DNA from: Streblospio benedicti
Lineage: Eukaryota > Annelida > Polychaeta > Spionida > Spionidae
Length of the DNA: 64,000 bases
Assembly: GCA_019095985.1 (NCBI GenBank)
Contig: CM032659.1
Location: 10,136,762 to 10,200,761 of the forward strand
Reading direction: 5' to 3'
Of the stretch, positions 53,334 through 64,000 are shown piece after piece (the first letter of the stretch is position 1; every line of letters starts with the position of its first letter). Under the pieces are notes generated by a model, which saw only the letters and a program-made list of their open reading frames with translations, was not told the DNA's origin and ran no database searches. The position numbers were made by a program, and so were the translations under genes.

Positions 53334-54727
53334 CATGTAAGACTGATGTTACACACCCACCCACCCCCAATAATTCACTTACTTTGGATGACATGATTAT
53401 GAGGCATTATACATCGAAATCACAATATTTTATTCACACTGAGCTGAATACATGTAATCTATGTAGTATGTTGCTTGCTAAATTAATTCAAATATAAATA
53501 TTTCGTGATATCCATATAACTGTAAAAACATTGTTGTCTGTCAACTAATATTTGGTATTCATCTCTCAAAGTATGTATGTATAAATAAATGTATAAATGT
53601 ATAAATGTATAAATAAATAAATAAATAAATAAATAAATAGCATTTCATTCCCACATTTTTAAATTCAGTTCATGTAATTGACATCAATCAATTGCCACAT
53701 TAGTAAAAATGCAAAATTCATTTTCAACAAGAAAAAACAAAAAAATTACCTTCTATAATCAGCTGCATAAATTGCTCTGTGGTTAGGGAAAAGTCTACAT
53801 CATGCAAAACTATGTACTTGACATTTCTGTGTGGGAAAGATCTGATGAGACGGACTGTTAAAGTATTACCACCCTCGGCACACACACCAGACATTTCATC
53901 TACAACGAAGAAAATATTTACTGTATTGCTTTTTGAAATTAATTTTAGACAGATCTCTATTATAATAATTCGATAATTGAATTGACAGTTTCTTCCGCTA
54001 GCGGTTCAATTGAATTTTGCTTGAACATCAATTGATATCTTTTGTAAAAGTAACAGCTATATTTTGCGATGATTGTATTAAATATATGGTTTTGTTCCTT
54101 ACGGACCAGAACAAAGCAATAGCCGAGTCTCGATCAACGAGTCCTGTGATGGTGTGCACTCACCAAATGGAGTAGAGCGCCCTTTTGAATGAGGCTACAA
54201 TACCTAGTGTGTATATGATCGATCTGCCGTGTAACATCATGAAAAATGGGACTACGACAGAGCATCCGGTCAGTAGAATTAATCAGTATGTGGATATTCG
54301 GTTAAACAAGGTTGTACTGTATGTGCACAAGTTCACACTTTCCAATATTGTTTGGTGTAGTTGGTAGAATTGGACTACAGTAGATCGAGCAATTATCAAT
54401 TCATTAAATTTATCATTACATTGCATACCCCATACCTAACTCGACTTCCCAATGGCTTCCAACAAATTTCGAGATATGCCATGGCAGACACGTTGTCGCC
54501 AAAACCGATACGTCGTTCGTCTGCCACTGAGTTGCTGATTTCCACACAGCACGTCGCAGCCGTAGTGTTACTACTAGACGGTGGCGACGCCAAGCGGAGG
54601 TTCGGAAGCCTCGTTAAAAGGCGTGTCCCGTGTAGAGGAGAGCCACACCTCTGCACGTAAAAGTACTCACCTAGTTTGAATAGCTAGTGTGATCCCCCCA
54701 CCCCTGAGGCTCAGTTGGCTACTTAGC
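53334..54727 (+). repeat. segmental duplication, copy A2
   Basis: Partner of 46360-47779, same orientation, about 7 kb away. High identity over about 1.4 kb points to a recent duplication or to two haplotypes placed side by side by the assembler. Its microsatellite at 53580-53640 is shorter. Confidence 0.9.
53750..53894 (-). pseudogene. C2orf76: duplicate first coding exon of C2orf76
   Basis: This copy is identical over the coding part of the exon at 46806-46950, with the same ATG and the same GTAAT donor. It lies upstream of the intact gene in transcription order, so a transcript starting above it could splice either copy to exon 2. No copies of exons 2-5 follow it. It is a partial gene copy rather than a decayed one. 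Confidence 0.8.
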
Positions 54728-55009
54728 TATAGCCTGCCTCTGGAGAGGTACATTACAAACACCACGTGGCCTCCTATTCACGCGTTGCCTCATAAGAGGA
54801 GGCGCAGTCTCTCATCTGAGACTGGCTTACTTGTGAATTACATATCCAGATCCAGATCCAGCTTGTATTATCAGAGAGGCATCAGCAAATAGTCTGCATG
54901 ATTTGATTTTGATATTCTTCAGGAACTAATGTTCCTAGGATAGCACATGAAAGCGTACATATATATGTAATGCTTATTTCCAATGTGGTCCTTGTTTGTT
55001 TGGCAGGTT

Positions 55010-55352
55010 AGGTAACCAACTGAGCCAAGGGTAATGGAGGGATCACACTAGCTATAGTTTTCAAACTAGGCGAGTTCTTTTACGTGCAGAGGTGTGGCTC
55101 TCCTCACACGGACACGCTTTTTAACGAGGCTTCCGTCGACCTCCGCTTGGCGTCGCTACCGCCTAGTAACACTGTACGGTGGCAACGCGCTCGGTGGAAA
55201 TCAGCAACTCAGTGGCAGACGTACGACGTAACGGTTTTGGCGACACTGTGTTGGTAGCCATGACCGGGCCGCGAACTTACGACGCAAACACCTAAACCTG
55301 TTTTCAAGTCGTACGCTCTTAACCAAAACCACTGAGCTACTGAGGACCAATT
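55010..55352 (-). mobile_element. SINE family 2, minus-strand copy
   Basis: Reverse complement of the 28611 element including its tRNA-like head (ends at CTGAGCTACTGAGGACC). Moderately diverged. Confidence 0.8.
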
Positions 55353-55599
55353 TAGGACCAAATTATACAATATCTATTGATATTTTAAAACAAACAATGA
55401 GTTGACTTACTAAATGAATATACTAATATTTTGAATTCAATGATTGTAACACTTGTCAAAAATTATGTGATGTACTATCTTAATTTTTGTAGCTTTTTAA
55501 ATATTTTCCAACAAACAAGAGCAAGGTGCTACTGGATGGTTCCGGTTTCCGACTAGTCTTAATCGACTAGACCCCTAGGATTGTGTGCACACACCAACT

Positions 55600-56620
55600 A
55601 TTCTATTGACAGCATAGAGTGCACAGTTGAGTAAGGCTAAACTGAGGCTACACAATTTTATGCCTTTTTGTACGTCTGCCAGCAGAGTATTCACTAAAAT
55701 ATCTATCCCATTATTGTAAACAAAGTTTACAATTATGTAAAAATGATAATAGTAGTATATCTTTGTATACATTATGGATTAAATGTGACAAATTTGACTA
55801 AATTATCAATTTTCACATGTCTATGACAATTGGACATATGTATATTTAGGCAATGTGACCAAGTCATAGTTTGTCAAATTTGGGTAAGTAGGTTTCACAA
55901 CATTTTTACATAGTTATGCAATGCGCCTTTGATTATATTACGAAATATAATACTGCCAGAAGTTAAGTACATTAATTGAACGCGATAGAACTCAATATGC
56001 AACAGTAGGTGTATTTTAACTGAATATTTTAAGTGTTAAATTTTCTCTTATTTGTGTCTACAGACTACACAGTACACTGCAATCACTGTGACTGGGACTA
56101 GCCCACAGTCATTTGAAACAAATTTTATAGGGACTTTTACTACGAGCTAGAGCATCAATTGCACTGTTCGGTCATACACACAATCCATCAATTTTACGTG
56201 TGACGCGAACTCCCCGTTACAAAGGTCACAAGTTCAAGTGATTGTCTTCGTTGGTGTATAGTGGTTAGGATGTTCGACTTCAAAACGTGATTTGCATGCC
56301 CCATGAGTTCCTGGCCCTGCCACGCAGATTCGAGCTGCCAAATCGTTACGTTGTACATCTGCCACTATATTGGCGATCTCCACACAGTGTGTCGCCTCTG
56401 TCGAGTTTGATACTAGACAGTGGTGACTCCAAGCAGGAGATTTGGAAGCCTCGTTTAAAGGCGTGCCCTGTGTAGAAGACAGTCACCTCTCTGTGTGCTA
56501 AAAAACTCACCTATCGTAGCTTGAAATCTATAGCTGGTGTGATCCCCTTATCCCCGAGGCTCAGTTGGCTAGCTAACCTGCCTCTCGAGGTCTATGTAAC
56601 AAAACCGCGTGGCCTCCCGT
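55600..56620 (+). repeat. older duplicated block, copy B2
   Basis: Partner of 51840-53290. The SINE portion at 56238-56610 is better preserved than that in copy B1 (52925-53285). Confidence 0.7.
56238..56610 (+). mobile_element. SINE family 2, diverged subfamily
   Basis: Head GTATAGTGGTTAGGATG and body shared with the 28611 copy (GATCCCC...GAGGCTCAGTTGGCTAG). A more decayed relative lies at 52925-53285. Confidence 0.7.
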
Positions 56621-57349
56621 CGCTTAAGTATCGTCAATATGATTCTGCGCCATATACGATCATGACCAAGATAGTGTTAATATTCCAGTACTACTGACTA
56701 GACCGTGACAATACTACTAGTTGTCAGTAGTACTTGCACTCAACCCAGGCAATCCATCCTTAGAACTCTCTCTTTATCTGGACGTATCCGCCACACTTTG
56801 CAGTCTATATGCTGCGTAGCACAATGTGCATGACCAGTGTGCACCAACTGTGTTATGTCAAATCCTCAAGTGTGTGTATGGTGTCTTGTGGCTTTTTATA
56901 GTCTAGTCTGATGTGAAAGCTTTTTAGATAATCTTTTATTACACTCCATTTATGTTTTAGTTGGGCATCCTTGTGGTCTTCGTGCTGGTTGCAGAAACTC
57001 ATGCAGTGCTTTCCGATCTGGTGTTTCAGTATAAAAGTGTATTACATGTACATGACGTAGGAAACTAAGTCGTCTGCATATGACTGTTGGGCTCCAGAGC
57101 TCAGTTTTAGCAATCTCATAGTTTTTCATTTGATAGTCTTCTGCTCCATTTGATGTTGAGTATCCAGCATAACAGGGATCCTTGGAACACATCTATCTTG
57201 TGATTGTCATCTCGAGTGAGTGTCTATACTTTGTTGTGGTAATGCAAGAACTCGCCGCTAATGAATTCCATTTATGTCACTTTTGCATTAAGAAATTATA
57301 TGTTGGTCAATAATTGAATGTACTAATGTTTTTTCTCTTTAATTTCAGG
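56621..57349. other. NFX1 upstream region
   Basis: The stretch between SINE block B2 and the first NFX1 coding exon. A CTCGAGTGAGTGTC near 57211 could be the donor of an untranslated first exon. Apart from the possible LINE fragment I see no gene. Confidence 0.35.
56950..57192 (-). other. possible LINE reverse-transcriptase tail fragment
   Basis: The open frame contains RRLSFLRHVHVI and ARRPQGCPTKT, which resemble the RRLRWxGHV...GRPxxTW end of RTE-type reverse transcriptases. The match is short and imperfect, so it may be chance. Confidence 0.3.
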
Positions 57350-57370
57350 GTATCAAGGAATCACCAAGTT

Positions 57371-60300
57371 ATGTATAATTCTGGTGGTAACAACTATCCT
57401 GATTACAATTATCAAGGAGCTTCTTATTCAGAGGGACAAAATCAGTATTCCTACTATGACCCAAATTTTACCCAATATGGAAATGGTAGATATTACGGTA
57501 ATCAAAATGCACAATATCATCAATCGACAAATTTTAATCGTTTCCATGGTAATGCTACCAATGGGCCATCGCATGGCCATAGAGGGCGTGGAAGAGGCAG
57601 GGGTGGATATAGAGGAGAGAGAGGAAGGGGTCGTGGTCAGGGTCTGAATTTTCAACACGAATATGAAGATTATAAGAATGCAAATTCTTTCCAACCAGAA
57701 GTGGTGGATGTAAGGAAAGAAGGAGCAACACAGGATGTAAGGAAAGAAGGAGCAACACGAACAGTTTACTCTGCTCAACCTCAAAATAATGATTCAAAAA
57801 GTCAGCCTCCAAAACCTCGTTCATATCAAGAAAATAGATATAGAGACAATCGTTCCCAAAGAAGACAGAAATTTCAAGGTGCTAGTGGCTTGAAAGGCGA
57901 AACTGCTCCATCAAGCGAAGCAAGTGCAATGTCAGTAAATGTAGAGGAACAGTGTAAGGCAGATCCAGATTATAAAGCTGTTGCCGAGGAAGTTGTAAAT
58001 GATGATGAAAGTAAATTACCAGTTAAGAATGTTAGCAGAGGAAAGGGTTACGCAAAATCAAGGGAACAGAAGTCAAAAATGTTGAAATCACGAGCTGAAG
58101 CTGCAATTGGAGATATGGTTGTGAATAAATTAGATGTAAAATCAAAACCCGAAAGCCTAGGTTCTTTAAAAGGAAAGAGGGATTGCAAAGTAAGTTTTAA
58201 AGATACAGAAGAAGATTTTTCTAAAGATATAGGCGGGAATGCAAAAAGACGTGGCAAGAATAACGTATCTAAAGGAGGAAAACCTAATAGAAAATTGGGT
58301 CCTGTTGATGATCAGGATCAGAGAGGTTTGTCATGTTTAAATCATACATGTATATAGTTTTCTCACTGTTATACGTTATGAAGTAGAAATGGAGGGGTCA
58401 CAATTGATGTCATCCACATTTTGGCACGTTATGAACTTCTGACCCCCCCCCCCCCTTCAACTTTTGTCACCTTCATGACAAATGATATTATTGACAGTTA
58501 GAAGTGCTGACTAGTAGTGCTTTCCAACATTTTTTCATGTTTATTTGCATAGCCATTTCAATAGTCTACATACTCTGTACAATACATTATGCTGGAAATC
58601 TGCCTTTACTTGAGCATGTGCCTTTGGATTAAATGTTTTACAATACAGTGAATGTCCTCTACAACGGAATCCACTTGACAGTCACAAATCCTTTCATTGT
58701 AGAGGCTTTACGTTGCTTACGCCATAATTTAGTTACATTATTGATAGGTAATGCATGGAAAAAAGCTTCCTTTTATTCAGTTTTTTCCGTTGTTCACTCC
58801 ATGGGCCTCAGCATCATGGGAGGGGTAGGGGTAAGGGGTAGTATAATGGTCTACTACTATGGTTTACAAACACTTTACCATACAGTATACATGACTGTAT
58901 GGTATAGTGTTTGTAAACCATAGTAGTAGACCATTATATACCAGTTACCCCTACCCCTCCCATGATGCTGAGGCCCATTGTTCACTTCTTCGCTGCCATG
59001 GACATTCACTGCATACAATGTTGTTTCTGTTGCAGCCAAGCTTGTGGAGCAGCTGACCACCATGGAGTACGAGTGCTCAGTGTGCTGTGACTCGATCCGC
59101 CGCGAGGTGGCCATCTGGTCGTGCCAGCAGTGCTTCCACGTCTTCCACCTGCACTGCATCAAGCGGTGGGCGCGCAACCCGTGCTCGGCTGTGGACGGCA
59201 CCGGGGGCGGCTGGCGCTGCCCCGCCTGTCAGAACGTGGCCGCAGCGTTCCCTGGCCAGTACTTGTGCTTTTGCAGTAAGTTTTTTTTTGTTATTTCAGT
59301 GTTATGTCACATCATTGATTTCCTGTGTATATCCCGTGTACTGGTGTATTGTATACGGTCGTCTGTGTGAATTAATGCTTACTAGAGAGATGTACAAAGA
59401 TGCCATGCTTCTAGACAGTATAATAAATGTTCAGATACAATTCTAGTGTTCTGCGTGCTACAACCCCACTACAAAACAGTCAGATACGTATTTATCAGTT
59501 GTCTATGATAGATAGTACAGTAATTTAAAAAAAACTAGCTTGTCCAGATGCACGATCTACCTCAAAGCGTCGGTTGCGTGGTTGACAATCTGTTTGGTTC
59601 AGAAAATATGTTTGTGTTTATGATTCATATAACACCATTGATAAAGCAGGATGTGATATAACAATACTGGTTATATGAAATTCACAAAGTCTTTATCAGA
59701 ATTAATCAGAAATCCTGTAGATGTGGGTTACTCGTTAGGACTACTTATGTAGAAGTTTGAGACAAAATGTGAGTTGTCTCAGACGACCATTTATTGTGCT
59801 GCCAGCAATAGACTCTCTCATATGTCTCGTATGTGGTCATGTGGGGCAAATCTGCTCATGAAGATCGTGGTGTTAAGTTAAGTTATTGGATTTGACTAAA
59901 AACTTCAGATTAGCTTTTGCTTAGAAAATTCAATGGCATATCAGGGCCACGGATAAGTACCCGTCCTATCGTCCGAGACGGGTATCTATGTTGTCAGGAT
60001 GGATGAAAAATTTGTGCTACTTGTCCTATGGACGAGTATTCTCAGTCACCCCAGACATCAATTTCAATTGAATTTACATGGAGTTTGTTGATTTGGGTGT
60101 GTAAATCTTAGTTAGGACAGGTATTTTTTCAGGATACCCGTCATATGGACAAGTATGATTTTTCTCCTATTCATGGCCCTGCATATTTGCTCTGCTGATT
60201 TCACATGCTATTGTATTGCAGATAAAGTGCGAGATCCTGAGTATAACCGATTTGAGACTCCACACAGCTGTGGGGAAGTGTGCAACAAAGAGCGCAGCTG

Positions 60301-62533
60301 TGCACATCTCTGTAACATGTAAGTAACTATGTGTGCTTGTGTAACAAAGTTTTTTTTTCTACAGCTATAAAGCATGAAAAAGTATGACAGGAATCCTAAA
60401 AATTGTAAATTTTACTGATGACAGGAACACGGATAAGTCCTATCGTCTGAGACAGGTAGATGTGCTGTCAGGACAGGTGAAGATTTTGAGTTACTTGTCC
60501 TACAGACGAGTATTCTCAGTCACCCCAGACATCATTTTCAAATTTGCATTTTAATACGTGGAGTTTGTTGATTTGGAAGTGGAAATCTGTAGTACAATGT
60601 TTTTCAGGATATCCGTCCTATGGACAAGTATGGGTTTTTTGCCTATTCGTGGGCCTGTATTGATGATAGCTTGTGTTGACTTGGCAGCTCAATATGCAAA
60701 GATGATTTTACAAATCTAAAAAACATACATTTCTATTGGTTATATTTAACCATGGCAATAATTGTTGTTCGTTAGGAATAATAAATTGAATGCTTAATTT
60801 AACTGGTATTTTTTGCATTTTGCTTACAGCCTTTGTCATCCCGGTCCGTGCCCCACCTGTCAAGCGACCGTGACGAAGACATGTCACTGTGGAAATTTCA
60901 AGTATCCTTTGAAATAATGGGATTCAAGAACTTAAGTATTCATGTTGAACAAATTCATTAGCTGTGTTAATTCATGTAATACAGTACTTTCTTCATATCA
61001 ACAGCTATCACAATTTACAAATATATAACTCAAATTTGTTGTCGCAATATTGAGTTATATATTTGTAAATTGTGATAGCTGCTGCTGTATTAAGTATTCA
61101 TGATTTTACAAAGTAAGAAAATAAAAATAAGTTACCATACTTTATTGCTGATCATCTTTTGAAATCTTTAACCTGTGCAAAGAATGACTGTGAAGTGTGG
61201 GTCTGCTCCTGCTGTTCAGTGCCAAAAGGTGTGCGAGAAAATGCTCAACTGTGGGCGTCACGCCTGTAAACAAGTGTGCCACGCTGCTGGTTGTGCACCG
61301 TGTGCCGAGAAGATTACACAGAGTAGGTGCCAGTCTTTATATAAATAAATTACCTCTTTTTAAACAATAAAAAATAAGGAAGTTGATAAAATTATGTTCA
61401 AACATATATTTTTCTTCATCAATAATACTCAAAGGTTTTCATGAATTCAATATAAATAAATAAATAAATTCCATCTCTTTCACTGGTCATCAACAAAATA
61501 TGGGGAGCTTTGTCTTTGGCCCCCAGTTCCACCCCCACCCCGGGACCCCAATTGGACACTTAAATGAAGTTGAATTACACTTTAAATTTAAAATTAAGTT
61601 AATGTTTTCTAACTTACACTTTATTTTATTTCCTGCTATGATAAGAGAAATAAGGATAAATAGTTAATTTTGCCCTTGGAATACTGATGTGTGGACCCCT
61701 CACATACTGATTTGGGACATCGGGAATACAGAAATCCACAAGAAGGGATTGGCAGGCCTAATCTATTATCTTAAGTTGTGTCTGAAGACAGATGCCTGTG
61801 TAGTAGTACTACACTGAATTAGAATAATATAAATGCTCATAAGAAATGCTGATCTAGTGAGTGATGAATACTTTTCATTTATCTTGATCTTGCAGCCTGC
61901 TATTGTGGTGCTACTAAAAGAGAGGTTGTATGTGGTACTTCCGAGTCTTTCAGCAACAGTTTTTCCTGCAAAGGTATATGTGGAAGGTGAGGATTTTTTT
62001 TTTTAATTTAGAAAAGACTATGATAGGTCTATATTCCAAAATAATTGTGAATGCCTTATTTTAAAGTAGCTTTTACTCTTATACTCTTGGAGTCATAAAG
62101 TTATGATGAATGAATTTTCAGACAGTTAAAATGAAATCAGTTTGAAGATTCCTTTCTTATACAACTTGTTCTGCCACTTTAAAAACCAACATCAGAATTA
62201 TACTGATGGGATTTGGACAAATTAAAACAGAACAGATTATAAAGTCAAAAAAGTACGAAATTTTATTTAAATCATAAATTAGCGCACCTTCGATGCTTTC
62301 TCAAGTGAAAAATGTTATTATATTCAGGGATTTGGACTGTGGTCATCACCAATGTGCCAAAGTGTGCCACCCTGGCACCTGCGACACCTGCAGTCTGCTG
62401 CCAGGTGCCATCAGCAGGTGCCAGTGCGGGCAGACGACTCTAGAGGAGCTTGGTGTGGAGCGCGCGAGCTGCACGGACCCCGTGCCTTGCTGTGATAAAC
62501 CCTGTGATAAAGAGCTTAACTGTGGTCCTCAAG
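57371..62533 (+). CDS. NFX1: NFX1-type zinc-finger transcriptional regulator, N-terminal part
   Basis: NFX1 is a nuclear RING/NF-X1-finger protein that represses or stabilises target transcripts. Seven coding exons: 57371-58325 (the exon begins at 57350), 59036-59275, 60222-60318, 60830-60901, 61183-61322, 61896-61986 and 62328-62533, giving 600 residues before the window ends. Exon 1 is low-complexity: Y/N/Q-rich, then an RGG-type stretch (HRGRGRGRGGYRGERGRGRG), then Lys-rich. Exon 2 is the RING-like domain (YECSVCCD..., CFHVFHLHCIKRWARNP, WRCPACQNV). The next exons carry NF-X1 repeats: HSCGEVCNKERSCAHLC, CHPGPCPTC, CHCGNF, LNCGRHACKQVCHAAGCAPC, CGHHQCAKVCHPGTCDTC and CQCGQTTL. All match human NFX1 in order. 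Exon 2 is much more GC-rich than its surroundings. The later NF-X1 fingers and the R3H domain would lie outside. Confidence 0.95.
57707..57760 (+). repeat. 27-bp tandem duplication inside NFX1 exon 1
   Basis: Two almost exact 27-base units (57707-57733 and 57734-57760) encode DVRKEGATQ and DVRKEGATR. Frame is kept. Confidence 0.9.
58800..58978. mobile_element. CATGGGCCTCAGC hairpin MITE copy
   Basis: Near-perfect palindrome in the first listed NFX1 intron. TTGTTCAC occurs just outside both ends, a probable 8-bp target duplication, which suggests a hAT-type mobiliser. Confidence 0.8.
59942..60181. mobile_element. CAGGGCC-ended MITE (hAT-like), copy 1
   Basis: Ends CAGGGCCACGGATAAG and CTATTCATGGCCCTG are inverted; GCATAT lies close outside both ends. 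Body: ACTTGTCCTATGGACGAGTA. Confidence 0.65.
60421..60658. mobile_element. CAGGGCC-ended MITE (hAT-like), copy 2
   Basis: Shares AGACGAGTATTCTCAGTCAC and TTCAGGATATCCGTCC with copy 1. The two copies flank NFX1 exon 60222-60318 in the same orientation. Confidence 0.65.
61002..61081. repeat. perfect 32-bp inverted repeat (hairpin) in an NFX1 intron
   Basis: Arms 61002-61033 and 61050-61081 are perfectly complementary, with a 16-base loop. Could be a small MITE or a transcribed hairpin. Confidence 0.85.
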
Positions 62534-62760
62534 GTGAGATTTGGCAGTGTAAAATGATAAAACATGAAATGCGGTTGGCGGAGTCTCGACATTTTTTTCT
62601 AATATACAGATTTATTTACATAATGTATGAAGGGTTCGTAATTAAATATATATAATGTGTATATATAAGCATATGCTTAAGGCCCACACCCCTCATGTCT
62701 TGTTCATGTGCAGAAAAGGTAAGACATATTCTACAAGACTATGTCACACACAAACACATG

Positions 62761-62762
<2 letters not shown>

Positions 62763-62803
<41 letters not shown>
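62763..62803. repeat. AC dinucleotide microsatellite
   Basis: About 20 CA units followed by AAACAAAC-type repeats, in an NFX1 intron. Confidence 0.9.
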
Positions 62804-62806
<3 letters not shown>

Positions 62807-62855
62807 CAAACAAAAAAACAAACAAAAACTGTCAGATCTCAGATCTCAGGTAAAC

Positions 62856-62990
62856 AACTAAGCCTCGGGGGTGGAGGGATCACACTAGCGATTGTTTTCA
62901 AGCTAGGTGAGTTCTTAAGCGTGCAGAGGGGTGGCTGTCCTCTACACGGGGCAAGCCTTTTAATGAGGCTTCTGAACCTCGGAACCATAC
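62856..62990 (-). mobile_element. SINE family 2 fragment
   Basis: Reverse-strand body fragment (GGATCACACTAGCGATTG, CTAGGTGAGTTCTTAAG) in an NFX1 intron; the tRNA head is missing. Confidence 0.65.
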
Positions 62991-63308
62991 CATTTATAAA
63001 CTGATGGCGAGTGTTAACGGCTAATACCATCAAGTAGACTGTTTCATGTCTATTTTCGGATCATCTATACCCTATTCTATTCTATTCTAGACGTATAAAT
63101 CCATAATCCTATTACAAGGAGGTAAAAATAAGAACCACGATACGAATTTGAACACACATGTACAATTTATGTAAATAAATAGACATTTATGAAGGCTCTA
63201 GAAAAGTTATTGTCTTTGACGTAAAACTGTCACAATGACCGTGTACGTCACTGTTTTTATTTGTGTAATTACTTCTCCTTAGCCGATATGAAGTGTTTTG
63301 AAGCTTTT

Positions 63309-63873
63309 GAAGACAGCCTGGAGGAAGTTTAGGAGCTGCTGCCTGTTCTCTCATCATCTCGCCACCTCTCACACAAGACGCGGGGACATGTATACAGTAC
63401 TTGTGTACGGAGTGCAATGCTCCATGCTAGTGAGACATGGCCCTTAACCAAGCCAAACTTTCAACGTTTGCAACGCAATGACAGGGCAATGATCAGACAG
63501 ATCTGCAATGTGAAGCCGGAGAACGTCGCCACCACCAGTTCAAGTGAGCTTTTGAAGCTTCTCGGCCTTGAGGACCTTGACCTCATTCTGAAGGAGAGAA
63601 GACTTCGTTGGTATGGCCACGTGGTACGGTCAAGCGGAGCAATCAAGACAGCATGGGACATGCAAGTGGCTGGTATACGTGGAACCGGTAGACCCAAGAC
63701 TTCATGGAAGCAGGTGACTGAGAGGGATATGAGGGACTGGGGACTCTCAAAAACCGATCCTCATGAGAAAACCACATGGAGATCCGGTGTACGAACAGCC
63801 ATGCGTGCAGCTAGCCAGCTACCTGGAAGGGGGTCCACTGAAGTGGACGTTACCCCAGCACCTGCACGTTAAT
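63309..63873 (+). mobile_element. RTE-like LINE 3' fragment
   Basis: The open frame at 63417-63872 encodes a reverse-transcriptase C-terminus: MLHASETWPL, RRLRWYGHVVRSS, GRPKTSWKQVTERDMRDWGL. The same protein continues upstream to about 63325 (LPVLSSSRHLSHKTRGHVYS), with a one-base frame change near 63328. It ends in a long ATG repeat, the usual 3' tail of RTE elements. It lies in an NFX1 intron, sense to the gene. Confidence 0.85.
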
Positions 63874-63881
63874 CAAAACAC

Positions 63882-64000
<119 letters not shown>

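Noticed and set aside
57428-57824. Minus-strand frames with hydrophobic repeats
   Set aside because: Shadows of the NFX1 exon 1 coding strand; the RGG and tandem repeats create them.
61440-61470. Short ATAA repeat as functional element
   Set aside because: Simple low-complexity run in an intron.

Overview
The window is nuclear DNA of an invertebrate animal. Every protein gene is split by many GT-AG introns, the DNA is AT-rich, and introns and spacers are full of MITEs, tRNA-derived SINEs and LINE fragments. De novo sterol genes (LSS, CYP51A1) argue against insects and nematodes. The gene set (LANCL, HS3ST5-like, C2orf76, NFX1, a CARD/Bcl-2 fusion) suits a lophotrochozoan or invertebrate deuterostome. 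I cannot name the species.

Layout: (1) 1-7317, minus: lanosterol synthase LSS, first ten coding exons, about half the protein; the gene runs off the left edge. (2) 7318-8263: a shared promoter. Likely 5' UTR donors point outward from a core of about 100 bp holding an SREBP-type site, a CRE half-site and tandem octamers. (3) 8264-18246, plus: CYP51A1, the next enzyme of the pathway, so consecutive sterol genes sit head to head. One CYP51A1 exon appears to be lost in a 100-N gap, and the haem exon carries a one-base frame break. (4) 19482-33985, minus: a complete 12-exon LANCL gene. Its 6.6-kb intron holds an antisense two-exon gene for a small secreted cysteine-rich peptide. (5) 34643-37901, plus: complete heparan-sulfate 3-O-sulfotransferase 5-like gene, divergent from LANCL, with a long 3' UTR. 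(6) 40792-42650, plus: a two-exon gene joining an N-terminal CARD to a C-terminal Bcl-2 fold with a tail anchor. (7) 43510-46950, minus: C2orf76 (UPF0538). Its first coding exon lies in a 1.4-kb block copied almost exactly at 53334-54727. (8) 47-57 kb: a repeat-rich patchwork with a long-ORF LINE, a second older duplicated block and several SINEs. (9) 57371-62533, plus: the first seven coding exons of NFX1, running off the right edge. (10) 63.3-64 kb: an RTE-like LINE tail ending in a long ATG repeat.

The clearest functional link is LSS plus CYP51A1: LSS closes oxidosqualene to lanosterol, and CYP51 removes its 14-alpha methyl group. The other genes have no evident shared pathway. The repeats include at least seven MITE families, two SINE families sharing a 3' tail, three LINE fragments and one Ty3/Gypsy fossil cut by the assembly gap.
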